Positions 32,754 through 42,156 of a stretch of DNA of 64,000 bases are shown here, piece after piece. Positions within the stretch are counted from its first letter, which is position 1; every line of letters starts with the position of its first letter. A program made the translations under genes and the position numbers. The stretch spans positions 310,001 to 374,000 of the forward strand of contig JADDMT010000017.1 in the NCBI GenBank assembly GCA_021401465.1. Direction: 5' to 3'. The stretch comes from Teratosphaeria epicoccoides (lineage: Eukaryota; Ascomycota; Dothideomycetes; Mycosphaerellales; Teratosphaeriaceae). Under the pieces are notes generated by a model. It did not search any database. It was given only the letters and a program-made list of their open reading frames with translations, and had not been told where the DNA came from.

Positions 32754-33848
32754 CTAGTAAACTTGGCCACCATAATACACCTTCCGCACATCAACCATCT
32801 TTCGGCCTCTGCCCATTGCCACATCTTCCGGGAGTCTCTGGCTTGTCAGAGCCTGGAATGCAGCCTTCACGACGTTCATCTTGTTCCTCGAACGCGGAGT
32901 ACGTGCTGCTAGGTCGCTGATGCCTGCTGCGCGCGCAAGCTCGAAAATAAGTGATTGGCAGCGGTTGCCAAAGCCTACCATATCGTTAGCTCCTCGCATT
33001 TCGGATGAAAAATAGTCAAGCCTACCTGGCGGACGAGAAGACAGCTCAACAACTGCAGCCCCTGACTTCCCAGACACGTTGCCGTATATAGTCCTCTCCT
33101 CGTACCTAACCACAGGCTTCATGTTCCTGATGGCGTTCATCATAGCCTGCCTTCTTCCGTCCTCGTCTTCAGCCGCCTTGCCTTCCCCGATGCCTAGCAT
33201 GCCATCTTGATTGCCCGCAATAGTCAAGAAGTACAGACTCTGAATCTTGCCCATTCTCGTCTGGTTGACAACTCTGTGGCTTACCAGGTTCTTGACTCGA
33301 ATCCTTTTAATCTCTGCTGATGTGAGACCAGTCTGCTGGCATAGACGCGTCATATGCGGATCCTCGACGTCGCTGCCGTATTGTACGCCAGGGATCCTAA
33401 GCGCTTTCTCCTTCTTCCCTCTCCTTCCAGCCTCTTCGCCTGCATCTGGGGACATATTGGCGCCAGGCAACGGCTTATCCACTAGTGGCCTTAGAGTAGC
33501 AAAATCGTCCAGATACGTAGGCCTAAAGGCATCACCCCTTAGCTTGCCCTGAGATATCATATCCTTGGCATCCACAGCCTCCTCGCCTTGTTCTATGATT
33601 CGCATCTGTTCCGGGGTGTAGCGCATAGCTAGCAGTGCCTTCTCACGGTCTGTATACGGCTTGAGATGTTGCGATAGTCGATCCACACGGTCTTGCTCGG
33701 CCTTGGCTGCTTCAATCTGTGCCTGTTTGACAGACGGGTATGCAGGTCGTCTGCGCGCATTGTGCTTGGGAGTGGTGGAGAACTGCCGGCACTGTCGCAC
33801 GCCTTCTCTGATGCGACAGGAAAGGCATTGATATGGTTTCGAGATCAT
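32754..33848 (-). CDS. MRPS5: Mitochondrial ribosomal protein uS5m (MRPS5)
   Basis: Small-subunit mitoribosomal protein of the uS5 family. Two exons (33848-33026 and 32974-32754; 51-nt intron with GTAGGC donor and CTAAC branch site) give 347 residues. The splice restores SSRPPG/FGNRCQSLIFELAR, the conserved core. The start at 33848 is chosen because it opens a typical mitochondrial presequence (MISKPYQCLSCRIREGVRQC then RQFSTT). An upstream ATG at 34025 is in frame but would put a non-targeting leader in front and overlap the divergent Atp25 gene. The C-terminal uS5 domain contains RNKMNVVKAAFQAL and ends GRKMVDVRKVYYGGQVY, as in fungal MRPS5. A charged N-terminal extension (residues 30-150) precedes it, usual for the mitochondrial form. 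Confidence 0.93.
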   Translation of the reverse strand: MISKPYQCLSCRIREGVRQCRQFSTTPKHNARRRPAYPSVKQAQIEAAKAEQDRVDRLSQHLKPYTDREKALLAMRYTPEQMRIIEQGEEAVDAKDMISQGKLRGDAFRPTYLDDFATLRPLVDKPLPGANMSPDAGEEAGRRGKKEKALRIPGVQYGSDVEDPHMTRLCQQTGLTSAEIKRIRVKNLVSHRVVNQTRMGKIQSLYFLTIAGNQDGMLGIGEGKAAEDEDGRRQAMMNAIRNMKPVVRYEERTIYGNVSGKSGAAVVELSSRPPGRLDYFSSEMRGANDMVGFGNRCQSLIFELARAAGISDLAARTPRSRNKMNVVKAAFQALTSQRLPEDVAMGRGRKMVDVRKVYYGGQVY

Positions 33849-34012
33849 CGCGGTGATCGGGACGTGCAATGGCAGTCGCACGAGGACGGAATGACCCAAA
33901 GTTGAGACGGGTTGTGGAGCTTCGGGAGTATCTTCCGCATACGGAATTTGCGACTCTAGATGTTTAAGATTAGGCCACCTTGGCTCTGCAGATGACATAG
34001 TGCGTGGAGGAC
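33849..34012. promoter_or_regulatory. Short divergent promoter, uS5m / Atp25-like
   Basis: Only 164 bases separate the chosen start codons of two divergently transcribed genes for mitochondrial translation. The arrangement suggests a shared promoter and co-expression. No specific factor site was recognised. Confidence 0.5.
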
Positions 34013-35191
34013 ATGGCTTTGGCATTGAGGAGCACAGGCTGCTGTAGCTGTAGGCAATGGATGCTGCGGTCGTTCATCGCCAGCATCGGCGGCTCACCGA
34101 TGGTACAGCAATTGCCACAGATACGAGCCTTCTCGTCGGTATCTAAAAGATGGAAAGAGGTCAGGGACAAGATCCAAAAGCCAGACGAGCTTCTATTGAA
34201 CAATATCAATGATACCGACAGAGCGGGAGTTCTGGACTCCAGGGCCAAGAAACCGACGGTATTCGCGGCGGAAGTTGAGGGAGACATCGAACGGGAAGCA
34301 TCGATCCAGGAGGACGGCGTAGACCCGGTGGTGCATGCGAGTACGGCTGAAAGCATGACATTCGATACGATGAATGCAAAGCAGGAGGGAGATCAAAGTG
34401 GTAGCGGCGGAATGCCGTGGTACCTACAGCCGGAGCACCAACCTTGTCAACATCATGAATCACTTATGGCTGCAAGGCAACGAATACCAGACCTACCAGA
34501 GCATGCGCCGCCAGTTCTCGAGCCGCTATTGGAGCACGTGTCTGTCGATTTGGGCATAGACGACCTCTCGCTACTTGATCTTCGGATATTGGACCCGCCG
34601 CCTGCTCTGGGATCAAATCTATTTATGATTATTGGCACTGCAAGATCCGAGAAGCATCTGCATGTGAGCGCGGACAAACTGTGTCGCTGGCTGCGCTCCG
34701 ATCCACATTACTTATCGCCCTTTGCGGACGGTCTGTTGGGACGCAATGAGCTGAAGCTCAAAATGCGTCGCCGCGCCAAACGAACCCGGCTCATGGCAGG
34801 CGTCGGCGCCAAGACCACTGCAGACACAGACCTCGAAGAAGGCATCCGTACTGGCTGGGTTTGCGTCAACGTAGGGCGCGTGGAGGGTGGCGAGCTGCCC
34901 GAGATTGTGGCGGAGAGACAGCAGAGGCAGGAGAGTGTGGTTGGCTTTGGTACAGTGTCGTCGGGTAGCAATGTCGTGGTGCAGCTTATGACAGAAGACA
35001 AGAGAGGTCAAATGGACCTCGAGAAGCTCTGGACTGGTATCCTGAATAGAAGTAGGAAAGAGCGCGAGGAGAGGGATAGGGAGGCAGCCGAGGAGGAGGT
35101 GAGAGCAGATGCGCAGGTGCAGCAGACGCTGGATCCAGCTGGTTTCGAATCTAGTGAGGGTAGTGTGAAAAGAGTGCCCGGCGTGTCGTGA
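34013..35191 (+). CDS. ATP25: Short Atp25-like protein (RsfS-like domain only)
   Basis: Mitochondrial protein related to the N-terminal half of Atp25. In yeast that half resembles the bacterial ribosome silencing factor RsfS, and the C-terminal half stabilises OLI1 mRNA. Single exon, 392 residues from ATG 34013. The N-terminus (MALALRSTGCCSCRQWMLRS, then IRAFSSVSKRW) is a presequence. Residues about 188-275 hold the family signature LDPPPALGSNLFMIIGTARS, HLHVSADKLCRWLRSDP and DGLLGRNELKLKMRRRAKR. The rest to the stop is a charged coiled coil (REERDREAAEEEV). Yeast Atp25 is 612 residues, so the C-terminal M-domain appears absent here, and the following 700 bases do not encode one that I can see. 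Divergent from uS5m. Confidence 0.85.
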   Translation: MALALRSTGCCSCRQWMLRSFIASIGGSPMVQQLPQIRAFSSVSKRWKEVRDKIQKPDELLLNNINDTDRAGVLDSRAKKPTVFAAEVEGDIEREASIQEDGVDPVVHASTAESMTFDTMNAKQEGDQSGSGGMPWYLQPEHQPCQHHESLMAARQRIPDLPEHAPPVLEPLLEHVSVDLGIDDLSLLDLRILDPPPALGSNLFMIIGTARSEKHLHVSADKLCRWLRSDPHYLSPFADGLLGRNELKLKMRRRAKRTRLMAGVGAKTTADTDLEEGIRTGWVCVNVGRVEGGELPEIVAERQQRQESVVGFGTVSSGSNVVVQLMTEDKRGQMDLEKLWTGILNRSRKEREERDREAAEEEVRADAQVQQTLDPAGFESSEGSVKRVPGVS

Positions 35192-35874
35192 TGCGCTGCA
35201 GTGCTTTAAATGGTCTATTACGAATGTTCAACGCGTCGCTGCGATCGGCGCCATATTAGCAGCAGGTGACAAATCTGCACACTGCTTGTGACTACGCCGA
35301 GATAACTCGTTGTGCGACTAAGCTGGATTGCGCCCACTGACGCCGGGTGAGCAAAGATGCTATGAGTCTAAAGCACCAAACAGCACAGATGACTGTTCAG
35401 CCGTTGAAGGGCCCTTATCAGCAGCATGGCCTGAGAGCAATGGAGCGTGGATTCCGAATATCACCTACCTGGCCTTATGTTCAATGCTGTCGGTCTTCAC
35501 TAGACGCCAGAGCATCTGCTACCCTCCCGCCCTGCTGCTTGCTACGACGTAATCTTCAACATTGCGGAATGATGTCGGGACTGTGCTCGAACTCCGTGAT
35601 GACTAGAAAGCTGCTGTCACGACTGCGAGCACCAGAGGCCTTATAAGCTCTTCTTGAGCCGTATACTCGACCTGCATACTTTCCATCAAACCATTCTCTT
35701 TCAACACACGCCAAACGCCAAGCCACTCGAAATCTCACGCATTCCTAAGTCGACAGACCGATATGGAAGTATCGAGAGACGAAGTTCGTTCAATCTTCCA
35801 GTCCGGGAACTTCTCAGGAGCCCGACTTCGACCGTAACGAATTCAAGCCGGCTCTGCTGCTGGCCTCACGCCTC
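35192..35874. other. Intergenic, possible 5' part of the peptidase relic
   Basis: No gene recognised. From about 35824 the frame of the following pseudogene is already open and protein-like (DFDRNEFKPALLLASRLM), bounded upstream by a stop at 35746, so the original gene probably started here or through a lost upstream exon. Confidence 0.4.
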
Positions 35875-36838
35875 ATGACCACAGATCGAGCTCTCTGCTT
35901 CTGGTGGACGGTTTTCTTTGCGAAAAGGGAGTCCAAGACTCCGCCAGTCACCATGCCCGAACGCAAGCTAGACTGGCATTACTAGTACCCCTCCTCAAAG
36001 CTGAGCACAGAACAAATGCAGTCGGTCATTAACGCATTGAACGATCTTGCCAACAACGTGACCTTCGATATCGACCTCCAGCGCAAGTCATGGAGGGCAT
36101 ACTGCGAGAACTTTCAAAGCGTCGGTATCAAAGCTACGCTACCTTTCCCGGAAGAAGGTACCAAGAGCAACATTGTCGTTAGTTCTATAGTTGACGACAA
36201 CGTTCTCGGGGGCAGTGGATCGAAGCATGACAACGTGTACCAGCTTGACATGGCCCTGACCCTCCTCCACGAACTTGCACACGCAGCCGTGAACGCTGCA
36301 CGTGGCAGGGACCGCACACATCAGCATTTCTTGGTTCCGGGCAGCAAGACATCGGAGGAAGAAATTGAGCTGGTGGTCTCGATCTTCGGCGGTCTTGTCT
36401 GTCCTGGTGACGTCGTTACGTTGCAACCTGCAGAGGACGGCCCGCAAGGCCTGCATTCGCACACCGAACCGGTCTTCGAGGAGGATCCATCACTGTTTCT
36501 GGCACGCGGCTACAGTAATTAAGATCCTTAGGGAGCCCGGCAGAGCAATCTCCTCGCAAAGAAGTTGGATCGTCGACGTCGACTGGGTCACGGAGCTGTT
36601 TGAGGACGACTTCTGGTCCCACATCGCGAGGCATGGGGAGCAGGGTCTGCGTCCCAGATTGGGCTCTTCTTTGAGAGAGTTCACAGCTCCCAAGCGGCAG
36701 CTTTTCGCAGAGGAGAGTGAGGCGGATGCGGTCGAGGAGGCGATAATTGGCTGCGTGCTCAAGGTCGCAAAAGAACGCAGTGACAAGGAAAGCAAATGCG
36801 ACTGCTTGAAGATGGCGTCGAGTTCTTTGGAAAAGTAG
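35875..36838 (+). pseudogene. Broken zinc metallopeptidase-like gene (HELAH motif)
   Basis: Protein-like sequence spans this stretch but no single frame does. From ATG 35875 the frame reads LMTTDRALCFWWTVFFAK, then meets TAG at 35983-35985, then resumes in the same frame (YPSSKLSTEQMQSVINALND). It continues through LTLLHELAHAAVN, whose HELAH (from 36268) fits the HExxH zinc site, to a stop at 36520. The next frame carries a plausible continuation (RSWIVDVDWVTELFEDDFW ...) to 36838. One nonsense codon and one frameshift are the simplest reading. A 109-nt intron (donor GTGACG, acceptor CTACAG) could bridge the second break, but no intron of normal length removes the TAG. An intact 168-codon frame from 36016 remains and could be expressed as a fragment. 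Confidence 0.6.
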
Positions 36839-37126
36839 CCTATTGCTGAGGTCAACCTTCTCTTGCTAGGCGGACACTATGCCGTGACAACGGTCGCACG
36901 TCTGGGCCGTAGAGAAACAAAACGCAATCGAACATCTGTGCACTCGTACCATTTGCAGGACTCTCTGTGTCATCGGATTGCCGCGTCCGTGATGAAGGCT
37001 TCGATTCTGGCTTTCTTGAAATGAAATCCTAATATTCACACCGGGCATCTTGTCCCAATAACCGACACCATGCCAAAGGCCACGACCGCTCTCATGCCTG
37101 GCTTTCGTGTTCTGATACAGCTTTCT

Positions 37127-37613
37127 CTATTTGCCCTCCTTGTGCTCCTTCTCCGCCACTTTCGCCGACTCCTTCTGCAAATCACTAATGTCCTTTTTCG
37201 CGTCACCGATCTCGCCGCGGTCTGCCTTGATCTGTAAACGCAGAGAAGATCAGCCAAATGGCTTCAAAACCTGATATTGAGGCACGTAATGCTCATGAAA
37301 TGGCAGACATTCAAGGCGGCAAACTCACAATCGACTCCGAATTGCTAGCCAGCTCATCCTTCCACTGTCCCTTCCCCTGCTTCTGCTCGTTCAACTGTTG
37401 CTGCTTAGCGGCCTCTGCCTCGTTCGGGCGGTTCTCGTTGTCTATACAGAGCTGTCAGTCGGTCCTCGCTGGTCTCACGCGCAATCTGAACATACGCAGC
37501 GCATCTTCCTTGCCAGCCTGCAGAAATCTGCAGCTCTGGAAAGATCGTGTAGCTCCAATGGTTCTGAATGCCGACCCCCTGCGCGCAAAGCCAGACATCC
37601 TCATGATCGCCAT
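37127..37613 (-). CDS. Small mitochondrially targeted protein, unknown
   Basis: Three short exons (37613-37496, 37441-37329, 37231-37127) with introns of 54 and 97 nt encode 111 residues. Donors GTATGT and GTGAGT and acceptors TAG and CAG are canonical. Exon 1 encodes a classic mitochondrial presequence, rich in Arg, Ser and Phe and free of acids (MAIMRMSGFARRGSAFRTIG), ending LQAGKEDAL. Exons 2 and 3 encode a highly charged, helical Gln/Lys/Glu protein (NENRPNEAEAAKQQQLNEQK; GKGQWKDELASNSES; KADRGEI; EKEHKEGK at the end). I recall similar short fungal proteins without assigned function. Alternative starts lie at 37604 and 37598. No exon alone exceeds 40 codons, so the gene is easily missed. 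Confidence 0.7.
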
Positions 37614-38395
37614 TGTTATGCTTGTAGTGAGGTCCAAAGCTCGATTTGCTCTTCAGTAAGATCTCGCGGGTGTGATGGAGAATGAAAAGAGTGGATCGAA
37701 GGCTCAAGACTGGATAGGTATAGCGATTTGATTTGAGATCTTTGACGATGTATGGCCCTCGGCATCGACGTCTGGCTGCCATGGATGTCCGTCCGTTTCT
37801 GTTCCGGCCTCCTACGTCATGGCTGTGCCTGCCACGAGTCACTCAGTGGTAAGCATTGCAGACTGCCGCAGTATGTCAATCATGCTCTGCACGATTGCTC
37901 TGCAGAGGCAGAGACAGGCATATGTACAAAGTAGCGAGGCAGTGGTGAGCCTACATTACGGTCACGCGGAAACCATGGGTCCAGGACGTTCGTGTCGGAC
38001 AGTCTTCGAACGCTACTAGGCGCAGACATGAAGGATTTGCTACTGATGAATGAGTGATTCAATTGTACTCATAAGGGAATCTAGCGACACATTGGCAGCG
38101 CGCCTCTTGTTTGCTTGCTTATTGCCCGTACAATTCCAAAACGACATGGCCCAACAACGAACACAACTGCATCCGACAGCCCCAAACAGACAAGCTACGT
38201 TGTAAGACTTTGGTATTCCCGCTGCCACCTTTAGCACCATTCGCTTTGCAACCTCGCTAACACGCACATGCCGTTCATACGTGTACTGTCCCACATCTCT
38301 TCTCGCAAAACTCCGTACATTCCCCGTCGCCACGTCAGAGAGCCAGCAGCTCTATGTGCAATATTTTCGTGCTTGTTGATAAAGGGTAGATTTCA
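37614..38395. other. Intergenic, no gene recognised
   Basis: Upstream region of the small mitochondrial-protein gene. Short frames such as 38040-38333 minus show no domain. Confidence 0.4.
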
Positions 38396-38602
38396 TTATT
38401 GAGCCCACCTAACCACCGACCCAACACCACACAACCAAAATGCGAGACCGAGACCAGCAAAGCCGTAGGGAGACAAACAGCCGTAAAAGTAAAAGAAGTC
38501 CAAAATGCCGGTAGTCTGAGAGTGAATCGCCAAAAATCCGATCGCACCAAAGATGGGGAAGCCAGTGCCAGTGTAGTATCCAGAAATGCTTCGTGAGTGC
38601 AT
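38396..38602 (-). CDS. Possible small two-helix membrane protein
   Basis: A 68-codon frame starting at ATG 38602 is strikingly hydrophobic and ordered: GFPIFGAIGFLAIHSQTTGI, then DFFYFYGCLSPYG, then FAGLGLAFWLCGVGSVV, ending RWAQ. This looks like two transmembrane helices joined by a short loop. It may be the last exon of a larger gene: another hydrophobic frame (VAATAVCLFIVQLWRSVFGA) lies upstream on the same strand at about 38760-38860, but I could not find a clean splice between them. The family is not recognised. Confidence 0.35.
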   Translation of the reverse strand: MHSRSISGYYTGTGFPIFGAIGFLAIHSQTTGILDFFYFYGCLSPYGFAGLGLAFWLCGVGSVVRWAQ

Positions 38603-38922
38603 GCTTTGCCGCTGACTGTCCAAACTATAACAAACGCCGTCATCCAGGGTATTTGGTGTCCAGGGAGACCATCTCCCAATTTATAGTGTCGCAAAAGTCG
38701 TCATATTTTGTACACATTCTAGGCTCCTTCAAAAGCGTGCGAAATGGTATGCCTTCACCGTGGCGCTCGCTAGGTGAAGTCATAAGCTGGGTATCAAGGC
38801 CTCGACGGCCCCAAATACAGAACGCCAAAGCTGCACAATGAACAAACAGACAGCAGTAGCAGCAACGTCACTTAGCGTTTCCAATACGAGCGCCTGGCGC
38901 GGCGCTGTCCGCGACGCTGTAT
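38603..38922. other. Unresolved stretch, possible upstream exon
   Basis: 320 bases between the two-helix frame and the next gene's stop. On the minus strand a hydrophobic segment at about 38760-38860 may belong to a multi-exon membrane protein, but no start codon or clear splice sites could be assigned. Confidence 0.3.
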
Positions 38923-39579
38923 CTACCAGCGACGGGAGAACTGCTGCTGCATCTGGCGGGCAGGGGAGATGCTGAGCGGCGGCGAAGCCACAGACCGAGT
39001 GCTGGGGTCCACGATGGGAATCGCGTTACGGGTGCGCTGCGCCAGTGGCTGGTGGAGCTTCATCGCTTGTTGGTGGTACGATGCTTGTTGTGCCACGGTG
39101 TTGAACGTATTCGCTGGTGCGGAGGAGAGGAGGAAGGAAGGGTTGGTTGTGGGCTGCACCTGCTGCTGCAGTGGTGAGCCTTCGGGCGAGCCGGATGCGA
39201 GCGAGCCACGGTCTGACGACGAGGCGGAGTGAATTGATTGAAGCTGCGAATCACGGTCAGTATTCTGCACGACCGATACAAGCGCATGCGAAAAGCGCGG
39301 TGATGTGTGACGTACGTCGTCCTCCGTCAAGAGGTGGAATGGGCAGAACACCTCATCATCGTCAAACTCGAAGCTCTTCGCCGCTTCCAGTCTCTGCAGA
39401 TACTCGGAATGCGTTGGTGTTTCAGGAACCTCCTTCGGACTCCTCTGTGCCTTGAAATGTCGGTGCGCATTCTGCGAGGAGATCCTCGGACCCCGGCGGC
39501 TGCGGCCATGGTGACCATTGTTGTGATGCGACGAGGCGCCGGGAAGGTAATGAGGTGCGCCATAGTAATGACTTGCCAT
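38923..39579 (-). CDS. Conserved fungal protein of unknown function
   Basis: Two exons, 39579-39316 and 39243-38923, separated by a 72-nt intron with GTACGT donor, TACTGAC branch site and CAG acceptor, encode 194 residues. The intron is a multiple of three and has no stop, so retention would give a 218-residue form. The N-terminus is His/Tyr/Gly-rich (MASHYYGAPHYLPGASSHH), followed by a basic patch (GRSRRGPRIS). Next comes a conserved-looking acidic motif, SFEFDDDEVFCPFHLLTEDD, at about residues 69-88. The C-terminal half is Ser/Gln-rich and disordered. I recall fungal proteins with a similar FDLDDD-EFCP-LLTEDD core but no assigned role. ATG 39579 is the first start. Confidence 0.72.
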   Translation of the reverse strand: MASHYYGAPHYLPGASSHHNNGHHGRSRRGPRISSQNAHRHFKAQRSPKEVPETPTHSEYLQRLEAAKSFEFDDDEVFCPFHLLTEDDVRHTSPRFSHALVSVVQNTDRDSQLQSIHSASSSDRGSLASGSPEGSPLQQQVQPTTNPSFLLSSAPANTFNTVAQQASYHQQAMKLHQPLAQRTRNAIPIVDPSTRSVASPPLSISPARQMQQQFSRRW

Positions 39580-41238
39580 CTTGTCCTTGCTCTTTGTGTA
39601 TATTTTGAGTGTGGTAGTGCACGAGTTTCCGTAGGTTGAGTCGGGATACTAGAGCACACTAGGGATCATAACAAAGCCCTGCCTAGATCCTGTGACGTTA
39701 TGGCTCAACTCGAGAATGGGGTCGCCAAAATGTAGATGAAAGGTGCAATGTTTTGTTTCGATCGAAATACAGTGTGGTGAGATGAATGCGTTGATCGAGA
39801 ATGATGTGTTCTGTGTGTTGGTTGTCGAGGGGCAGGAAGGGAAGCAAAGAGGCGAGTCGAGCGGCAAAGTCCTGACTAGTGTCAAGTCCGTGCTTTACTA
39901 ACCGCATTCGGTCTAGAGAAGGAACCGGCTCAATCAGCCCCAGCAAGCACCTTGCTCTCGATGCAAGTCGCCCAACAACTCAGTACAAATCGGAGCTGTC
40001 GAAGCTGTCGAAGGCTCGAAGCCATAGAAGATCATCCTTCCGCAAGCATTGGCATGTTCCATGTTCCACGGCAATGATTGGCGTCAATTAAGTATCTCGC
40101 ATAGCGCAAGTGTCTTCCCGACAACGTACGGGACAGCCCGCAGACGGACGCTTCGACGCGCCGTCAAGAGCATTAGGTAACAACACGCTCCGTACCTTCA
40201 TTGCAGCCAGGACATAGGTCAGAGTAGTCACCCGGTCGTGAATGTGTTGTGATATTGCATGTCTCTGGGCGGGGCATTGGTGTCCGCGCGAGAGATGGAT
40301 TCATCACATGGCTAACTTCTCCACACCTGCCGTGTCGCGAGCCTCAACGCTTGCGCCGTGACTCGTGGCGCCAGCATCTTCAAATTCCCACCACAATGGC
40401 GCAGCATGTGCCGAGCCAGCAGCTCGATTTGGCAGCAGTGAAAGCATTGTCCGTCAGAGTCGGTCAGACCAGTAGAGGCAAGGATAAGTCGTGAGATGGC
40501 GCAAGCTGGGTTCAAAAGACCCTTTTGCGCAGGATGATGATCCAAGCTGTGACACTGCTCGTTCCAATCTTGAGCCAGGGTCCTGCGATCATGCCTGTCC
40601 ACCCGCCTTGCAATGACATGTGGCCCTGAGTGACTGAAGATCCCTCAATTGACAGAAGCATTCTGTAGTGCATGATCGTCCCAGAATGAGCAAAGTTGCT
40701 CCGAGAGGTGAGCTGAGGCTTTGAAAAGAGCTGATCCGTCACAGGCGCCAGGAGTTGAGAATCCACCAGGTAAAGATATTGAAGTAACGACCATCGTGGG
40801 TACTGTCCTTCGGATGCTGGTGGCCAATTGGCATTGCGCAGTAAAACGGACCGCAGCAGCTGCAGCAGGCTGCCAGTCGAGTCTCAAGCTTGGAAACACA
40901 ACGTTGACGATTCAATGGAAAGTGTACCAACAGCAGCGGCGCGAACTTGGCGGAAAACCCTTTGGAGCAGACGGTCAAGTAACTTCACCAGCTAGGATGA
41001 CGTGCTGGTGGCGTATTGAGATGAAAAGCAGGGAGGAGCGACCAAGCGTAAAAGCTTCACCGACAAGCAAGAGCGAATACATGTATGCCCGCACTCTAAT
41101 GCATGTCAGAAAACTTCTCAGGTAAGATTGCGACAATCGGGGGTCCTCACCGAGAGACGCACGATACAGGGCTATATTTAACAAACATCGCTGCGCACGC
41201 TGCATCAACACACTCTCGTTCCGCACTACTTGATAGGC
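39580..41238. other. Intergenic, no gene recognised
   Basis: 1.7 kb with short overlapping frames on both strands and no domain, repeat or mobile-element signature that I can identify. A plus-strand frame at 41103-41504 lies mostly antisense to the next gene. Confidence 0.45.
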
Positions 41239-42156
41239 TCAAGTCTCATTCTTTGGACCAAGACATACCGCATCCCGCCCTGGGCCGGCAGCCTTCTGCC
41301 TCCAATCGACTGCCTTCCACTTCACAACTTCTCTCTCTTGCTCGCAAACCTTCGACCTCCACTCAAAAGCCTGCATATCCCGGTTTCCTTCGTCAAGCAT
41401 CAATTCCAGCGCCGACATCTTCTCGACTTGCCGCCTCATCCTCTCGACAACCCGAGCCTGCTCTTGTCGATACTCTTCCAGCCCCGCTCTCTCAGCAGCA
41501 ATGACAGCAGCGACCTCCGCAGCATTACCTGCCGCGATACGGCGAGGACGAATGATAGTGCTGCCCGCTGGACGACCAAGGTCAAAAGGCCAGATGGACT
41601 CGCGACGGCGCAGAGACTTGAGAACTTGTTTCCCCGTCAGCGTGGTGACGGCTTGCTCAGACGCCCGCGTGTCCTCCTCAACTTCGTCGAAAACAATGTC
41701 CGAGTTCCTTGTGCTAGCAGAGTCATTCACCTGGCAATCATTCGCGTGTTCCTTGAAAGCAGTCACGAAGCTGCTAGGGCTGGAATTCCTCACCTGAACA
41801 TTGACCGCTGCGATCCAATTCGGATCAGATTGATCAATAGGCATCCAAGCAGGATCAAAGTAGTCCAGCCGCGGACGGTACCAGTCGCTTGTCTGTGACG
41901 CCTGAGATGTTGGAATGGCTTTCGCGGAGCTGCTGGGCGATAGTCTCGATATTGAAGCAACGATAACGAAGCTACTCATGCATGAAGGGCCGCTGCGTTG
42001 ACCCTGCGACGCTGATACCGCTTCGAGTCGAAGAGATGTAGCAGAGTTGTCCTGTCTATCAGGCTGCGTCCCGCGCGCCACAGGTATGTGATTAGTTCTC
42101 ATCTCTTGTTCGAGATGCGCTGCAACGCTTCGGTGGTGATGCTCCATGATGGGCAT
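41239..42156 (-). CDS. Coiled-coil protein of unknown function
   Basis: Single-exon frame, 305 residues from ATG 42156 (MPIMEHHHRS); a second Met three residues on is equally possible, and upstream the frame opens only at TTG. No family is recognised. The C-terminal third is a clear charged helical region (AERAGLEEYRQEQARVVERM, then RRQVEKMSALELMLDEGNRD) likely to form a coiled coil. The middle contains aromatic-rich motifs (DWYRPRLDYFDPAWMPIDQS) that look non-random, and RRRESIWPFDLGRPAGS. The order of composition and the length on one strand favour a real gene. The antisense frame overlapping its 3' part is rejected as a shadow. Confidence 0.55.
   Translation of the reverse strand: MPIMEHHHRSVAAHLEQEMRTNHIPVARGTQPDRQDNSATSLRLEAVSASQGQRSGPSCMSSFVIVASISRLSPSSSAKAIPTSQASQTSDWYRPRLDYFDPAWMPIDQSDPNWIAAVNVQVRNSSPSSFVTAFKEHANDCQVNDSASTRNSDIVFDEVEEDTRASEQAVTTLTGKQVLKSLRRRESIWPFDLGRPAGSTIIRPRRIAAGNAAEVAAVIAAERAGLEEYRQEQARVVERMRRQVEKMSALELMLDEGNRDMQAFEWRSKVCEQEREVVKWKAVDWRQKAAGPGRDAVCLGPKNET

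Noticed and set aside
34013..34025. Upstream in-frame ATG at 34025 for uS5m, overlapping the Atp25-like gene
   Set aside because: It adds 59 residues without targeting character; ATG 33848 begins a classic mitochondrial presequence.
37405..37842. 145-codon minus-strand frame
   Set aside because: Runs through both the first exon and the first intron of the small mitochondrial gene in a different frame; the spliced model gives a coherent presequence and charged helical domain.
38399..38648. Plus-strand frame followed by an apparent GTGAGT...CAG intron
   Set aside because: The translation is a hydrophilic mirror of the hydrophobic minus-strand frame and soon hits stops; splice-like signals judged coincidental.
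41103..41504. 133-codon plus-strand frame rich in Ser and Pro
   Set aside because: Mostly antisense to the coiled-coil gene at 41239-42156, whose composition is more protein-like; considered a shadow.
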